Positions 10,272-18,267 of a stretch of DNA of 48,493 nucleotides are shown here, piece after piece (within the stretch, counting starts at the first letter, position 1; each line of letters begins with the position of its first letter). Origin of the DNA: Clostridia bacterium (GTDB lineage: Bacteria; Bacillota; Clostridia; Christensenellales; Aristaeellaceae); NCBI GenBank assembly GCA_017508975.1, contig JAFWQU010000001.1, positions 1 through 48,493 on the forward strand. The letters run 5' to 3'. Made by a program: the position numbers and the translations under genes. The notes under the pieces were generated by a model. That model did not search any database and was not told the DNA's origin. It saw only the letters and a list, made by a program, of their open reading frames with translations.

Positions 10272-10370
10272 TTATACCAATCTCAAGTAAAAACTGCAAA
10301 TCCAGCAACAGCATGTGCCCGAAGGTCCAGGGCGATCGGAAAGCCCTGGCCGCGCCCGCAGGCGCGGAAT
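10272..10370 (+). repeat. Structured intergenic repeat, copy C
   Basis: Full-length copy. Stem 2 is CCGCGCC/GGCGCGG, so the outer pair is C-G where most copies have T-A. On the minus strand its tail reads TTGCAG, 17 bases, TGG-TATAAG, a promoter-like sequence pointing toward the glycosidase gene. Confidence 0.87.
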
Positions 10371-10442
10371 CCCCTTCTGAAAACCGGAATAATGATGAAG
10401 CGTTTTCAAGAATACGATGGTTTCTTGAGGGTGGTTTCAGTG

Positions 10443-10467
10443 AAAAAACCGGCTCGCGAGGAGCCGG
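10443..10467 (-). terminator. Intrinsic terminator of the LRR gene
   Basis: Stem CCGGCTC/GAGCCGG (10449-10455 with 10461-10467), 5-base loop, followed on the minus strand by T6 (10448-10443). Confidence 0.88.
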
Positions 10468-10483
10468 ATGGGTAGCGTTCGGA

Positions 10484-11650
10484 TTACTCAAGCGCCAGAT
10501 ATCCCAGCGAATGCGCCTCCGCGTAGCTCCTGACCTCGGCATTCTCGCCGTTCGTCACCAGCACCGCGTGCTCGCAGTCGTCGAAGGCGCTGCCTGCCAT
10601 GTCGATACTGCGTGCGGGGAGGTAGACGTAGTACAGCATATCGTTCTCCGCGAAGGCGCGGCTGCCGATGGTGTCCACGCTCGCCGGGATGACCACGGCG
10701 CAGGCGGTGATCCCGCAGAAGGCCTCCTCCCCGATCTCCTGGGTGCCGGTGGGGAGCTGCAGGGTGTCCAGGGGAGCGTTGATCAGGGCGTCGGGGGCGA
10801 TATCGTACGCGGGGATTCCGCTGAAATCCTCCGGAATGACAGGGTGGGAAGAATTGCCCAGATAGCGCCTCACAGCCGCAATAACGCCGTTCACCTGCCA
10901 CTCAAGCTCCCAGTCGGGCTGTTCCGGATCACGGAAGACTTCCAGCTGTGTGGCTGTCTGACTGTCCGCGAAGCAGTACAAGATGCAATTCTCCGGCAGC
11001 GCGTAGTTTCCCTCAATGGCAACATTGAAGGGCAGAGTAAGCTCTGACAGGTTATTGCAGAGCGCAAATGCATAATTGGAAATCACGGAGAGTGTCTCGG
11101 GCAAGTCTACGGAGGTTAAGCTGGTGCACCTCTGGAAGACGCCGGTTTTCAGTTCGGCAAACCCAAAGGGGAGAGCGACTCTTGAAAGAGAAGAACAGCC
11201 GTTGAAGGCCATATTGTCAATCACTTCAAGGGTAGACGGAAATGAAATGTTATCAAGGGCGCTGCAGTCGCGGAAAGCGTTTTGTCCAATGGAAACCAGC
11301 CCTTCCGGGAGGTTGATGTAGGTCATGGCACTACAGCCGAGAAAAGCCTGCTTTTCAATAGCGGTCACGGTGCCCGGAATAGTGAGCTGTTGAATCTCCC
11401 CATGCCTGAAGAAGGCATTCTCGCCGATTACAGTCACGGGATATCCGTCCATTGTGGAGGGCACAATGACCGTACTCTGCTGGCTGACAGGAACATTCGT
11501 AATATCATAACGCGTGATAACGGCATTTCCATCACGAATGCTGTATTCCCATCCACCGGCAGCAAAAAAGACCTCATCTGCCAGCGTGCTTCCAGGAATG
11601 AACGTGCCCAGCAAGGCAAGTGATAACAGGATAAGTACGATCCTGCGCAT
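10484..11650 (-). CDS. Secreted leucine-rich-repeat (BspA-like, LRR_5) protein
   Basis: 388 residues. A signal peptide (1-24, ending STLA-DE) precedes a short strand-rich segment and then a series of 22-24-residue LRR_5 repeats with the IGxxAFxxCxxLxxIxLPxxL pattern: VIGENAFFRHGEIQQL, AIEKQAFLGCSAMTYI, SIGQNAFRDCSALDNI, VIDNMAFNGCSSLSRV, and further ones after an interrupting segment (about 235-290). No LPXTG or other wall anchor is visible at the C-terminus. Such proteins are surface adhesins or binding proteins. The central part (about 10900-11650) is visibly less GC-rich than the neighbouring genes, which may reflect transfer or a different selective history. Confidence 0.88.
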   Translation of the reverse strand: MRRIVLILLSLALLGTFIPGSTLADEVFFAAGGWEYSIRDGNAVITRYDITNVPVSQQSTVIVPSTMDGYPVTVIGENAFFRHGEIQQLTIPGTVTAIEKQAFLGCSAMTYINLPEGLVSIGQNAFRDCSALDNISFPSTLEVIDNMAFNGCSSLSRVALPFGFAELKTGVFQRCTSLTSVDLPETLSVISNYAFALCNNLSELTLPFNVAIEGNYALPENCILYCFADSQTATQLEVFRDPEQPDWELEWQVNGVIAAVRRYLGNSSHPVIPEDFSGIPAYDIAPDALINAPLDTLQLPTGTQEIGEEAFCGITACAVVIPASVDTIGSRAFAENDMLYYVYLPARSIDMAGSAFDDCEHAVLVTNGENAEVRSYAEAHSLGYLALE

Positions 11651-11692
11651 AATATCCCTCCATCGGCCCGAAGACCATACAGATTCAAAGAT

Positions 11693-11721
11693 ATTTTACG
11701 CGACAAGAGACAAAAAGTCAA
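11693..11721 (-). promoter_or_regulatory. Promoter of the LRR gene
   Basis: Minus strand TTGACT (11721-11716), 17-base spacer, TAAAAT (11698-11693). The leader is short, about 35 bases. Confidence 0.75.
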
Positions 11722-11756
11722 GAAGATGCAATGACTTTGTAACAATTTGGACAAGG

Positions 11757-11780
11757 AAAAGGCGCTGCCGAAGCAGCGCC
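11757..11780 (-). terminator. Intrinsic terminator of the carbohydrate ABC operon
   Basis: GGCGCTGC-TTCG-GCAGCGCC with a stable UUCG tetraloop (11780-11761), followed by TTTT on the minus strand. Confidence 0.92.
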
Positions 11781-11796
11781 AGGGATTCCGGGAGTT

Positions 11797-13419
11797 TTAC
11801 TTCTGGGTGGAGGCGTACCACTCCTCGACTTCCTTGACCATGCGGCTCAGGCCGGCGGAATTCAGCTCGCTGATATAGGCGTCCCAATCCGCGTCAACGT
11901 CCTTCTTGCCGGTGATGAAGTCGATCATCCAGGTGTCCTTCAGGTGGGTGATGTTGCTCTGATCCTCAGCCATGGCCGGCAGAGAGAACTGCACCAGGTT
12001 CACGATGCCGCCCTCTTCGTAGCCAATGCTGGTCGCCCACTGGTTGCCCTTGGTGGGGAGCAGGATCGGCAGGGTCGGACCCCACTGGGTCGGGCCCCAG
12101 GGATCGGTGGAGGCGAATCCGGGATAGTCCTCTTCGAACTTCGCGGTGGTGCGGGCAACGCCGGCTTCCTCGTCCTCCCAGATCCAGTACTTGCCATACT
12201 CGCCGTAGAGGCTGGTGTAGTAGTCCACATAGAGGTCACGGTCAGTCACATACTGATGATCCATGTACTCCATGATCGCGCAGATGCGCTCCCACTTCTC
12301 GGAATTCTCGGTAGCATTCTTGGAGAAGCAGTAGATCTGAGCCAGCAGGTTCCAGCTCTTCACGCCGGAGCCATAAGGGCCCACCGGGGGCTGGCCGAGA
12401 ACGACCTTCTCGTCGGGGTTGACAGCCAGGAATTCCTTGGCCACGGCGCCGGCGTCGCAGTCCACCAGGTTGCCTTCCTCGTCGAAGAGCTGGTAGGCGC
12501 CGGGCATCACCCAGTGATAGTAGTTGCCGCGGACGGTCATGCCGATGCGGTGGTTGACCATGCTGTGGGAGATGGCCCAGTAGCCACCCGTGTTCTCACC
12601 GGTGATGAACTCGGGATCGATGATGCCTTCCTTGTACCAGGCGGCGGCAACCTTCAGGGCTTCCTTGTACTGCTCGGTGGTCGCGGCATAGGCGGGCTTG
12701 CCGTCGATCAGCTGGAAGTAGCTGTGGTCGGTGCGGCCGTCGCAGGCGCCGGGGTTCACGCCATAGGCGCCCCAGAGCGCGCGCAGACCGTCGGAGGACA
12801 GACCGTAGGTGTCCTTCTCGCCGTTGCCGTCCGGATCCTCGTTGGTGAAGCGGACCATCAGGTCATGGAACTCCTCGATCGTGGTGGGGATCTCCGCGCC
12901 CAGCTTCTCCAGCCAGGTCTGGTTGTACACCACGGGCAGGTGATAGATGTTGCCGGGGGCCACGGCGGGGATGCCGTAGGGCTCGCCGTCCACCACGGCG
13001 TAATCCCAGAAGGCGCCGTCATGGAAGTTGTCGATCGCGGAGCAGATGCTCGGGGCCTGCGCGCGCAGCACGTCCATGTCGATGACGCCCAGCTCGCCGG
13101 ACTCCACATAGCTGACAAACTGGCCGGGATCCTTCAGACGGATGACGTCCGGGGTCTTTTTGGCCAGGATGTAAGAGTTCAGCGTCTCGTTGAAGTTGCT
13201 GTCGTCAATGGGGAGCATGTCGATGTCCACATTGAACTTGTCTTCCACGAACTTGATGAAATGGGAGTCTTCCGTGGGCAGGGACGTGAAGTAGGTGGTC
13301 CAGGTGATCGTGATCTTGTTCTTGGCGGACCAGTCCACTTCCTCGGCGGAAGCCATGGGGATCGCCATGACGGAGATCAGCATCGCGATCGCCAGCACCA
13401 GAGCCAGGGTCTTGCGCAT
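11797..13419 (-). CDS. Extracellular solute-binding protein of a carbohydrate ABC transporter (LplA/YtcQ type)
   Basis: 540 residues, the large size of family-1 solute-binding proteins that partner LplB/LplC permeases. A signal peptide (1-25, IPMASA-EE) is followed by ITWTTYFTSLPTED, the usual first strand of the binding lobe, and by aromatic-rich ligand-pocket segments (GNYYHWVMPGAYQLF, WEDEEAGVARTTAKFEEDYPG). There is no lipobox cysteine near the signal cleavage site, although most such proteins of Gram-positive bacteria are lipoproteins. It is the last gene of the operon and follows a stem-loop, an arrangement that often raises binding-protein output. The substrate is unknown; the linked enzyme suggests an oligosaccharide or uronide (weak inference). 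Confidence 0.85.
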   Translation of the reverse strand: MRKTLALVLAIAMLISVMAIPMASAEEVDWSAKNKITITWTTYFTSLPTEDSHFIKFVEDKFNVDIDMLPIDDSNFNETLNSYILAKKTPDVIRLKDPGQFVSYVESGELGVIDMDVLRAQAPSICSAIDNFHDGAFWDYAVVDGEPYGIPAVAPGNIYHLPVVYNQTWLEKLGAEIPTTIEEFHDLMVRFTNEDPDGNGEKDTYGLSSDGLRALWGAYGVNPGACDGRTDHSYFQLIDGKPAYAATTEQYKEALKVAAAWYKEGIIDPEFITGENTGGYWAISHSMVNHRIGMTVRGNYYHWVMPGAYQLFDEEGNLVDCDAGAVAKEFLAVNPDEKVVLGQPPVGPYGSGVKSWNLLAQIYCFSKNATENSEKWERICAIMEYMDHQYVTDRDLYVDYYTSLYGEYGKYWIWEDEEAGVARTTAKFEEDYPGFASTDPWGPTQWGPTLPILLPTKGNQWATSIGYEEGGIVNLVQFSLPAMAEDQSNITHLKDTWMIDFITGKKDVDADWDAYISELNSAGLSRMVKEVEEWYASTQK

Positions 13420-13449
13420 AGAGAATTCCTCCTTTGTACTATTTGTTCC

Positions 13450-13471
13450 AGAAAGGCTGTCCCGCCTTTCT
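13450..13471 (-). other. Intercistronic stem-loop before the binding-protein gene
   Basis: Perfect 8-bp stem AGAAAGGC/GCCTTTCT with a 6-base loop and no T-run after it on the minus strand. It is more likely an mRNA end-stabiliser between the permease and binding-protein cistrons than a terminator. Confidence 0.55.
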
Positions 13472-13490
13472 TAAAACCTTGGGGAAGGGC

Positions 13491-14414
13491 TCAGCCCTTG
13501 ACCGATCCGACCATGACGCCCTTGACGAAGTACTTCTGAACGAAGGGGTACACGCACAGGATCGGGAGCGTCGCCACCATGATCGTCGCGGCCTTGATGG
13601 TCTCGCTGGTCATGTTGGTGTTCATCTCCTCGCCGCTCATGGAGGTGGCGGAGGCGTTGGTGCCGGCGATAACGATGCGGCGCAGGGTGATGGCCAGCAC
13701 CTGCTTGTTGGACTTCGTGATGTACAGCATGGCGTCGAACCAGGCGTTCCAGTGGCCCACCGCCGTCCACAGGGCGACGGTCGCCAGGATCGGCAGGCTC
13801 AGCGGGAAGATGATCTTGTAGAGGATCACGATGTCGTTGGCGCCGTCGATGCGGGCGGATTCCTCCAGGGAGTCCGGCAGCGACATCAGGTAGTTGCGCA
13901 TGATCGTGATGTTGTAGGCGGAGATCGCGCCGGGCAGGATCAGGGCGAACACGCTGTCTGTCAGACCCAGGTCGCGGATCAGCAGGAAGTCGGGCACCAT
14001 GCCGCCGGAGAAGAACATCGTGAAGACCAGCAGGCCCGTCCAGAGCACCCGGTTGGGGAAGTACTTCTTGCTCAGCACATAGGCGAAGTGGAAGCCGAGC
14101 ATCAGCGCGATGACCGTTCCCAGCACCGTACGGATGATGGTCCACATGTAGCCGCTCCAGATATTGGGGTCGGAGCAGACGTTCTTATAGCTCTCCAGAC
14201 TCATGGCCTCGGGCCAGATGAAGACCTTGGAGATGGCGACCTTGTTGGCGTCCGCCAGGGAGATGGCCAGCTCGTACCAGAAGGGGTAGAGCATGGTCAG
14301 CGCCAGGAGACCCAGGAAAATGATGTTGCAGGTGTCGAAGATATGCTCCCCGACGCTCCGCTTGATTTTGCGCGCGTGATGCAGATTCGGCTTCTTGGCA
14401 GCCACAGTACTCAT
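13491..14414 (-). CDS. Carbohydrate ABC transporter permease, LplC/YtcP type
   Basis: 307 residues with six predicted membrane segments, the first at about 30-50 (IIFLGLLALTMLYPFWYEL). The EAA-loop that contacts the ATPase is EESARIDGANDIVILYKIIFPLSLP. The C-terminal PFVQKYFVKGVMVGSVKG is characteristic of MalG/LplC-type permeases. The start has a strong AAAGGAGG site. It forms the membrane channel with the LplB-type protein encoded 18 bases upstream. No ATP-binding subunit is in the operon; such systems often share an MsmK-like ATPase encoded elsewhere. Confidence 0.9.
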   Translation of the reverse strand: MSTVAAKKPNLHHARKIKRSVGEHIFDTCNIIFLGLLALTMLYPFWYELAISLADANKVAISKVFIWPEAMSLESYKNVCSDPNIWSGYMWTIIRTVLGTVIALMLGFHFAYVLSKKYFPNRVLWTGLLVFTMFFSGGMVPDFLLIRDLGLTDSVFALILPGAISAYNITIMRNYLMSLPDSLEESARIDGANDIVILYKIIFPLSLPILATVALWTAVGHWNAWFDAMLYITKSNKQVLAITLRRIVIAGTNASATSMSGEEMNTNMTSETIKAATIMVATLPILCVYPFVQKYFVKGVMVGSVKG

Positions 14415-14432
14415 CTTTCCGGACCTCCTTTC

Positions 14433-15395
14433 TCACCAGATGCCGTTGTCGCTGATCTTCTTGGAGATGGCGTTGGTGGTCAGCACCAGGATCAGCGCGA
14501 TCACGTTTTTGAACAGACCCACGGCGGTGGACTTGGCCAGACCGGAGTTGGACAGGTTCTTCAGGCCCAGGTCGTAGGTGTAGACGCCCAGCACGTTCGC
14601 CACGCGGTAGACGGCGTCGTTCATCATGTTGAACACCTGGTCGAAGTTGTCGTTCAGGATGGAGCCGGACTGGAGGATCAGCATGATGGTGATGGTCGGG
14701 AAGATGGAGGGCAGGGTGATGTACCATACGCGCTGGAAGCGGGTGGCGCCGTCGATCAGCGCGGCCTCGTACATCTCCTGGTCCACGCCGGCCAGCGCGG
14801 CGAGGTAGATGATGGAACTCCAGCCCACGCTCTTCCAGATGTTGGTGACCACCAGCACCCAGCGGAAGGTTTCCACGCGGCCCATGAAGAAGTAGGGTTC
14901 CCCGCCGAAGAGGCGCGTGATGGCCGCGATCGGGCCTGTCGAGGGCGACAGCAGCTGGATGAACAGACCGGAAAGGGTAACCCAGGAGATGAAGTGGGGC
15001 AGATAGGAGAGGGTCTGCACGACCTTCTTATAGCGCTCCTGCCGCAGCTCGTTGAGCAGCAGCGCCAGGATGATGGGCATCGGGAAGCCGATGACCAGGT
15101 TCATCGCGCCCAGGATCAGGGTGTTCCAGAAGGCGTTCCAGAATACTGGATTCTCAAAGACGCTCTGGAAGACGGACCAGAAGGGGTTTGCCCAGGGGGA
15201 CCCGACAATGCCCTTGCCGATCTTGAAATTCTTGAAGGCGATCTGGACGCCGTACATGGGGATGTACTTGAAGATGATCAGCACCACCAGGCTGGGGATC
15301 AGAAGCATCACCAGGTATTTGCAGCGCCAGTACTGCTGCATCAGGTGCTTGAAGCCGCGGTCTTTGCGATGCGACTCTTGAGCCTTGACGGTCAC
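14433..15395 (-). CDS. Carbohydrate ABC transporter permease, LplB/YteP type
   Basis: 320 residues, six membrane segments, starting at about 28-48 (YLVMLLIPSLVVLIIFKYIP). The early IPMYGVQIAFKNFK motif is typical of LplB/YteP permeases, and the EAA-loop reads EMYEAALIDGATRFQRVWYITLP. It pairs with the downstream permease. The gene starts 55 bases after the preceding enzyme gene, within one minus-strand operon driven from 17169. Confidence 0.9.
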   Translation of the reverse strand: MTVKAQESHRKDRGFKHLMQQYWRCKYLVMLLIPSLVVLIIFKYIPMYGVQIAFKNFKIGKGIVGSPWANPFWSVFQSVFENPVFWNAFWNTLILGAMNLVIGFPMPIILALLLNELRQERYKKVVQTLSYLPHFISWVTLSGLFIQLLSPSTGPIAAITRLFGGEPYFFMGRVETFRWVLVVTNIWKSVGWSSIIYLAALAGVDQEMYEAALIDGATRFQRVWYITLPSIFPTITIMLILQSGSILNDNFDQVFNMMNDAVYRVANVLGVYTYDLGLKNLSNSGLAKSTAVGLFKNVIALILVLTTNAISKKISDNGIW

Positions 15396-15449
15396 GGGGC
15401 ATCATCCTTCCTTCCAAACTCTGATTCTCCGGGGGTGTTGAATCGTTTT

Positions 15450-17090
15450 TTATATAACGGGACCGAACAGACGCTCCGTGCCCAGCAGAAGGGTTTGCTG
15501 CAGGGGGGTGACGCCTGTCAGATAAACGGTGAAGCGGCTCGGATCCTCCGGGAGCGCACCGCCCATGCGGTTCATCACCCGATGCGCCGCGAAGCAGGGA
15601 GAGATGGTCAGGCAGTCGCCGGACTCGCCCAGGAGCTCCGCGCGGCCGCCGGTGAGGAGAATGCTTCCGCCGGGCTTCGCGTCCATCACGAACTGCTCGC
15701 CCCGCAGAATGCCCGGGCTGAAGCTCAGCTCCAGACGCAGCGGCACCCCGGAGAGCCCCTCCGCGCGGATGGTCAGCTGCAGGCCGCCTTCCACGAGGTC
15801 GCCGGTCACGGTCAGGTCCATCGCGTCGCGGATCTGCCTGCGGCGGGTGGCGGGGTTGTCCATGGCCCACCAGTCGCGGGTGTCGGGACCGTCGCCCTCG
15901 AAGGGGAGATAGTACCAGCTGTCGGCGCGGCTGTGGAGCCGGAAGCCCGTGGGCGTCTCCTCCACGGCGTCCGGAACGAAATTCCGCTGCGCGCAGACGT
16001 TGGCGTAGATGCTGGCCTGCAGGTTCACCTGCCCGTTGGCCACCGAGAGGAAGCAGGGCTGGTGCGCCAGGGCGGTCACGCTCAGCGCGCCCCTGCGCCA
16101 GCGGCCGATGCCCGAGGCGGGCCACACGCGGCGGTCCTCCAGCAGCGGCTGCCGGTCCGGCGTGCCGCGCTCCAGCCACTCCCGCAGCTGCGGGAAGCGC
16201 ATCAGCCAGATGAGGCCGCGCGGGGTCTCGCCCAGGGACGCGCAGGCCTCCCAGATGACCTGCGACCAGGCGGCGAAGGTCTCGTCCTCCAGCAGCATGC
16301 CGGTCATCAGATAGAGGGGATAGTAGGAGGAGGGCGCGGGCTTGTGGCCGCGGTCCTGCCGGGTGGAGTTCAGGGTGAAGAGGCTGCCGTCGGGCTCCAG
16401 ATAGTGCCGCATCAGCTCCAGGTTGCTCCGGGCGGCGTCGAGATACTCCCGCTCTCTGGTGCAGAGGTAGAGGCGGATCATCTGTTCGTCGTTGACCGCG
16501 TTGTAGGTGCCGGTGGAGCGCTCCGCGAACTCGCCCGCCGTGTCGATATCCAGGCCCTCGCCCAGATAGACGCGCGCCTTGGCGGCGAAATCCTCCCGGC
16601 CGGTGAGCGCGGCGCCCTGCAGCAGGCAGGCGGAGATGGCCCAGCGGTGGTTCGGCGTGTGGAAGCCGCCCGCGCAGATGCCCTCGCAGGCGCGGAGAAT
16701 GATCTCGTCCAGCGCCGCCAGGAGCTCCTCCTTCCGGCTCAGCGGCGCGCCCGCGGCGACCTGCCGGGCGTCCGTCAGCGCGTTGACGGTGAAGGCGGTG
16801 TCCGGCGCGGAGTCGAAATTGCAGGAGGAGAGATCGAAGCAGCCGCTCGGCCGCCGATCCTGCTGCAGCGCGTGGAGCGCGCGGAGCGTCTTCTCCTGCA
16901 GCTCCTCGCTCCCGGCGTAGACGCTCTGGGGATGGGCGAGCGCCGTCAGCCAGGTGGAGACCACAAAGCCGATGAACCGGGTGTCCGGGTAACCGGTCGG
17001 GGGAACGGGAATACCGCGGGCCTCGTCCCAGCGCCGGAGAGAATCCTGCACACCGCGTTCCAGCTGGCGAAGCATCATAATCTCTTTCAT
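15450..17090 (-). CDS. Unrecognised cytosolic enzyme of the carbohydrate operon, probably an (alpha/alpha)-toroid lyase or hydrolase
   Basis: 546 residues without a signal peptide. The first ~330 residues are helix-rich with repeated helix pairs and conserved-looking polar motifs HTPNHRWAISACLL and FAERSTGTYNAVNDEQM; the rest is strand-rich (GFRLHSRADSWYYLPFEG, LQLTIRAEGLSGVPLRLEL). A helical toroid followed by a beta-sandwich is the architecture of heparinase II/III-like and some other polysaccharide lyases and hydrolases, but I cannot assign a family. His, Tyr and Asn in the two motifs are candidate catalytic residues. It is the first gene of the operon with the two permeases and the binding protein, so it should act on the imported sugar. 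The ribosome site is weak. Confidence 0.6.
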   Translation of the reverse strand: MKEIMMLRQLERGVQDSLRRWDEARGIPVPPTGYPDTRFIGFVVSTWLTALAHPQSVYAGSEELQEKTLRALHALQQDRRPSGCFDLSSCNFDSAPDTAFTVNALTDARQVAAGAPLSRKEELLAALDEIILRACEGICAGGFHTPNHRWAISACLLQGAALTGREDFAAKARVYLGEGLDIDTAGEFAERSTGTYNAVNDEQMIRLYLCTREREYLDAARSNLELMRHYLEPDGSLFTLNSTRQDRGHKPAPSSYYPLYLMTGMLLEDETFAAWSQVIWEACASLGETPRGLIWLMRFPQLREWLERGTPDRQPLLEDRRVWPASGIGRWRRGALSVTALAHQPCFLSVANGQVNLQASIYANVCAQRNFVPDAVEETPTGFRLHSRADSWYYLPFEGDGPDTRDWWAMDNPATRRRQIRDAMDLTVTGDLVEGGLQLTIRAEGLSGVPLRLELSFSPGILRGEQFVMDAKPGGSILLTGGRAELLGESGDCLTISPCFAAHRVMNRMGGALPEDPSRFTVYLTGVTPLQQTLLLGTERLFGPVI

Positions 17091-17140
17091 GCTCGCTCCA
17101 AATCTGCGCTTGCCGCGCCCGTGTTTTTGATGATAGTCAG

Positions 17141-17169
17141 ATTGTAGCGGATTGCGTTGGTTTTGTCAA
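17141..17169 (-). promoter_or_regulatory. Promoter of the carbohydrate ABC operon
   Basis: Minus strand TTGACA (17169-17164), 17-base spacer, TACAAT (17146-17141): near-consensus. Confidence 0.85.
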
Positions 17170-17177
17170 GGTGTTTA

Positions 17178-17200
17178 TGAAAATAATCATCATTTTATCA
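17178..17200. promoter_or_regulatory. Possible operator between divergent promoters
   Basis: An AT-rich imperfect dyad (TGAAAAT at 17178-17184 facing ATTTTATCA at 17192-17200) sits just upstream of the minus-strand -35 element and about 50 bases from the regulator promoter. It is a candidate site for the DeoR-type regulator; the sequence alone does not prove binding. Confidence 0.35.
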
Positions 17201-17250
17201 CAAGATACCCAAATTTCCGGAGAAATAAGAGCAAATCCGCTTGCAAGTGG

Positions 17251-17278
17251 TTGACAGATTGGATTTTTCTGCTATACT
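17251..17278 (+). promoter_or_regulatory. Promoter of the DeoR-type regulator
   Basis: TTGACA (17251-17256), 16-base spacer, TATACT (17273-17278). Confidence 0.8.
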
Positions 17279-17341
17279 TCCAACAGGAAATGAGTAATTT
17301 ACCTTTCTGCCCGAAAATACAACAGCAGGGGGGCTAATCGC

Positions 17342-18109
17342 ATGAAAACAAAACGGCTGAAAGAGATGGAGGAACTGATTCTGCGGCAGGGATCGGTCTC
17401 CATGGAGGAACTGCGGGAACATTTCGGGGTTTCCATGAATACGGTGCGCCGGGACGCCGCGTCGCTGGTGCGCAAGGGACAGGTGGAGAAAGTCTACGGC
17501 GGCCTGCGCGCGGTCAGCACGCCCTCGCTGCTGGTGCCCTACGAGGAGCGTCTCGCGCGGCCGGACAGCGCCAAGCGGGCGATCTGCGCCGCCGCGGCGG
17601 AGATGGTGCACGAGGGGGATATCATCTTCATCGACTCCGGCACGACCACCGTCCATCTGATGAACATGCTCAAGGACCGCCGGATCACGGTGATCACCAA
17701 TAATATTGATGTGATGATGCTGGCGCTGGAGCACGCGAACATCCGGCTGATCGTCGTGCCCGGCGAACTGCGGCGGGACACCCATTCGATCACCGGCGAG
17801 GCCTCGGCCAGCTTCCTGAGCCAGTTCAACACCCACATGGCCTTCATGGCGGCCACGGGCGTGTCCTCCAACGGGGACGTGACCAACTCCAGCCCGCTGG
17901 AGCACGCGATCAAGCGCGAGGCGGTCGCGCACACGGAGCGTGCCGTGCTGATGGTCACCAGCGGCAAGTTTGACGTGACCAGCCTGCTGACCTACGCGAA
18001 CCTGAAGAACTTCCAGCAGGTGATCACCGACAGCCAGATCACGCCGGCCTGGCGGGAAAAGCTGGCGGAGATGAAGCTGGACACCGTCGTGGTGCCGGCC
18101 GGCGACTGA
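17342..18109 (+). CDS. DeoR/GlpR-family transcriptional regulator
   Basis: 255 residues, the standard size. The N-terminal DeoR-type winged helix (about 1-57) contains GSVSMEELREHFGVSMNTVRRDAASL, then the sugar-phosphate-binding isomerase-like domain with IIFIDSGTTTVHLMNML, the phosphate-binding loop of the family, and ITVITNNIDVM. Such repressors sense phosphorylated sugars. It is divergent from the carbohydrate ABC operon across a 251-base gap with good promoters on both sides, so control of that operon and of itself is likely. A strong terminator follows directly. Confidence 0.92.
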   Translation: MKTKRLKEMEELILRQGSVSMEELREHFGVSMNTVRRDAASLVRKGQVEKVYGGLRAVSTPSLLVPYEERLARPDSAKRAICAAAAEMVHEGDIIFIDSGTTTVHLMNMLKDRRITVITNNIDVMMLALEHANIRLIVVPGELRRDTHSITGEASASFLSQFNTHMAFMAATGVSSNGDVTNSSPLEHAIKREAVAHTERAVLMVTSGKFDVTSLLTYANLKNFQQVITDSQITPAWREKLAEMKLDTVVVPAGD

Positions 18110-18122
18110 CCCCCGGACCCCG

Positions 18123-18155
18123 GCCCCGCGCGGAGAAAGACCGCGCGGGGCTTTT
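18123..18155 (+). terminator. Intrinsic terminator of the regulator gene
   Basis: Perfect 11-bp stem GCCCCGCGCGG/CCGCGCGGGGC, 7-base loop, then TTTT. Confidence 0.92.
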
Positions 18156-18188
18156 CTGTGCCGGAACAGAGGAAACACACCCGGATTC

Positions 18189-18217
18189 TTGCATTGCGCG
18201 GGGGAATCCGCTATAAT
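18189..18217 (+). promoter_or_regulatory. Promoter of the ppk2 operon
   Basis: TTGCAT (18189-18194), 17-base spacer, TATAAT (18212-18217). Confidence 0.8.
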
Positions 18218-18267
18218 AGCGCAAAGGAACAGCCAAGAGGCTGCCCGGGAAAGGATGAGACGATTCC

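Noticed and set aside
10172-10370. CRISPR-like array
   Set aside because: Only two units are adjacent, the copies are dispersed on both strands elsewhere, and there are no unique spacers or cas genes.
9289-10542. Long open frame extending the glycosidase by about 130 residues upstream
   Set aside because: The extension translates two copies of the intergenic repeat and the region upstream; a signal peptide with a strong ribosome site begins at 10149.
13434-17147. Very long plus-strand open frame opposite the ABC operon
   Set aside because: It is the antisense of four well-supported genes and results from high GC in the third codon position; composition is Gly/Gln/His/Asp-rich without motifs.
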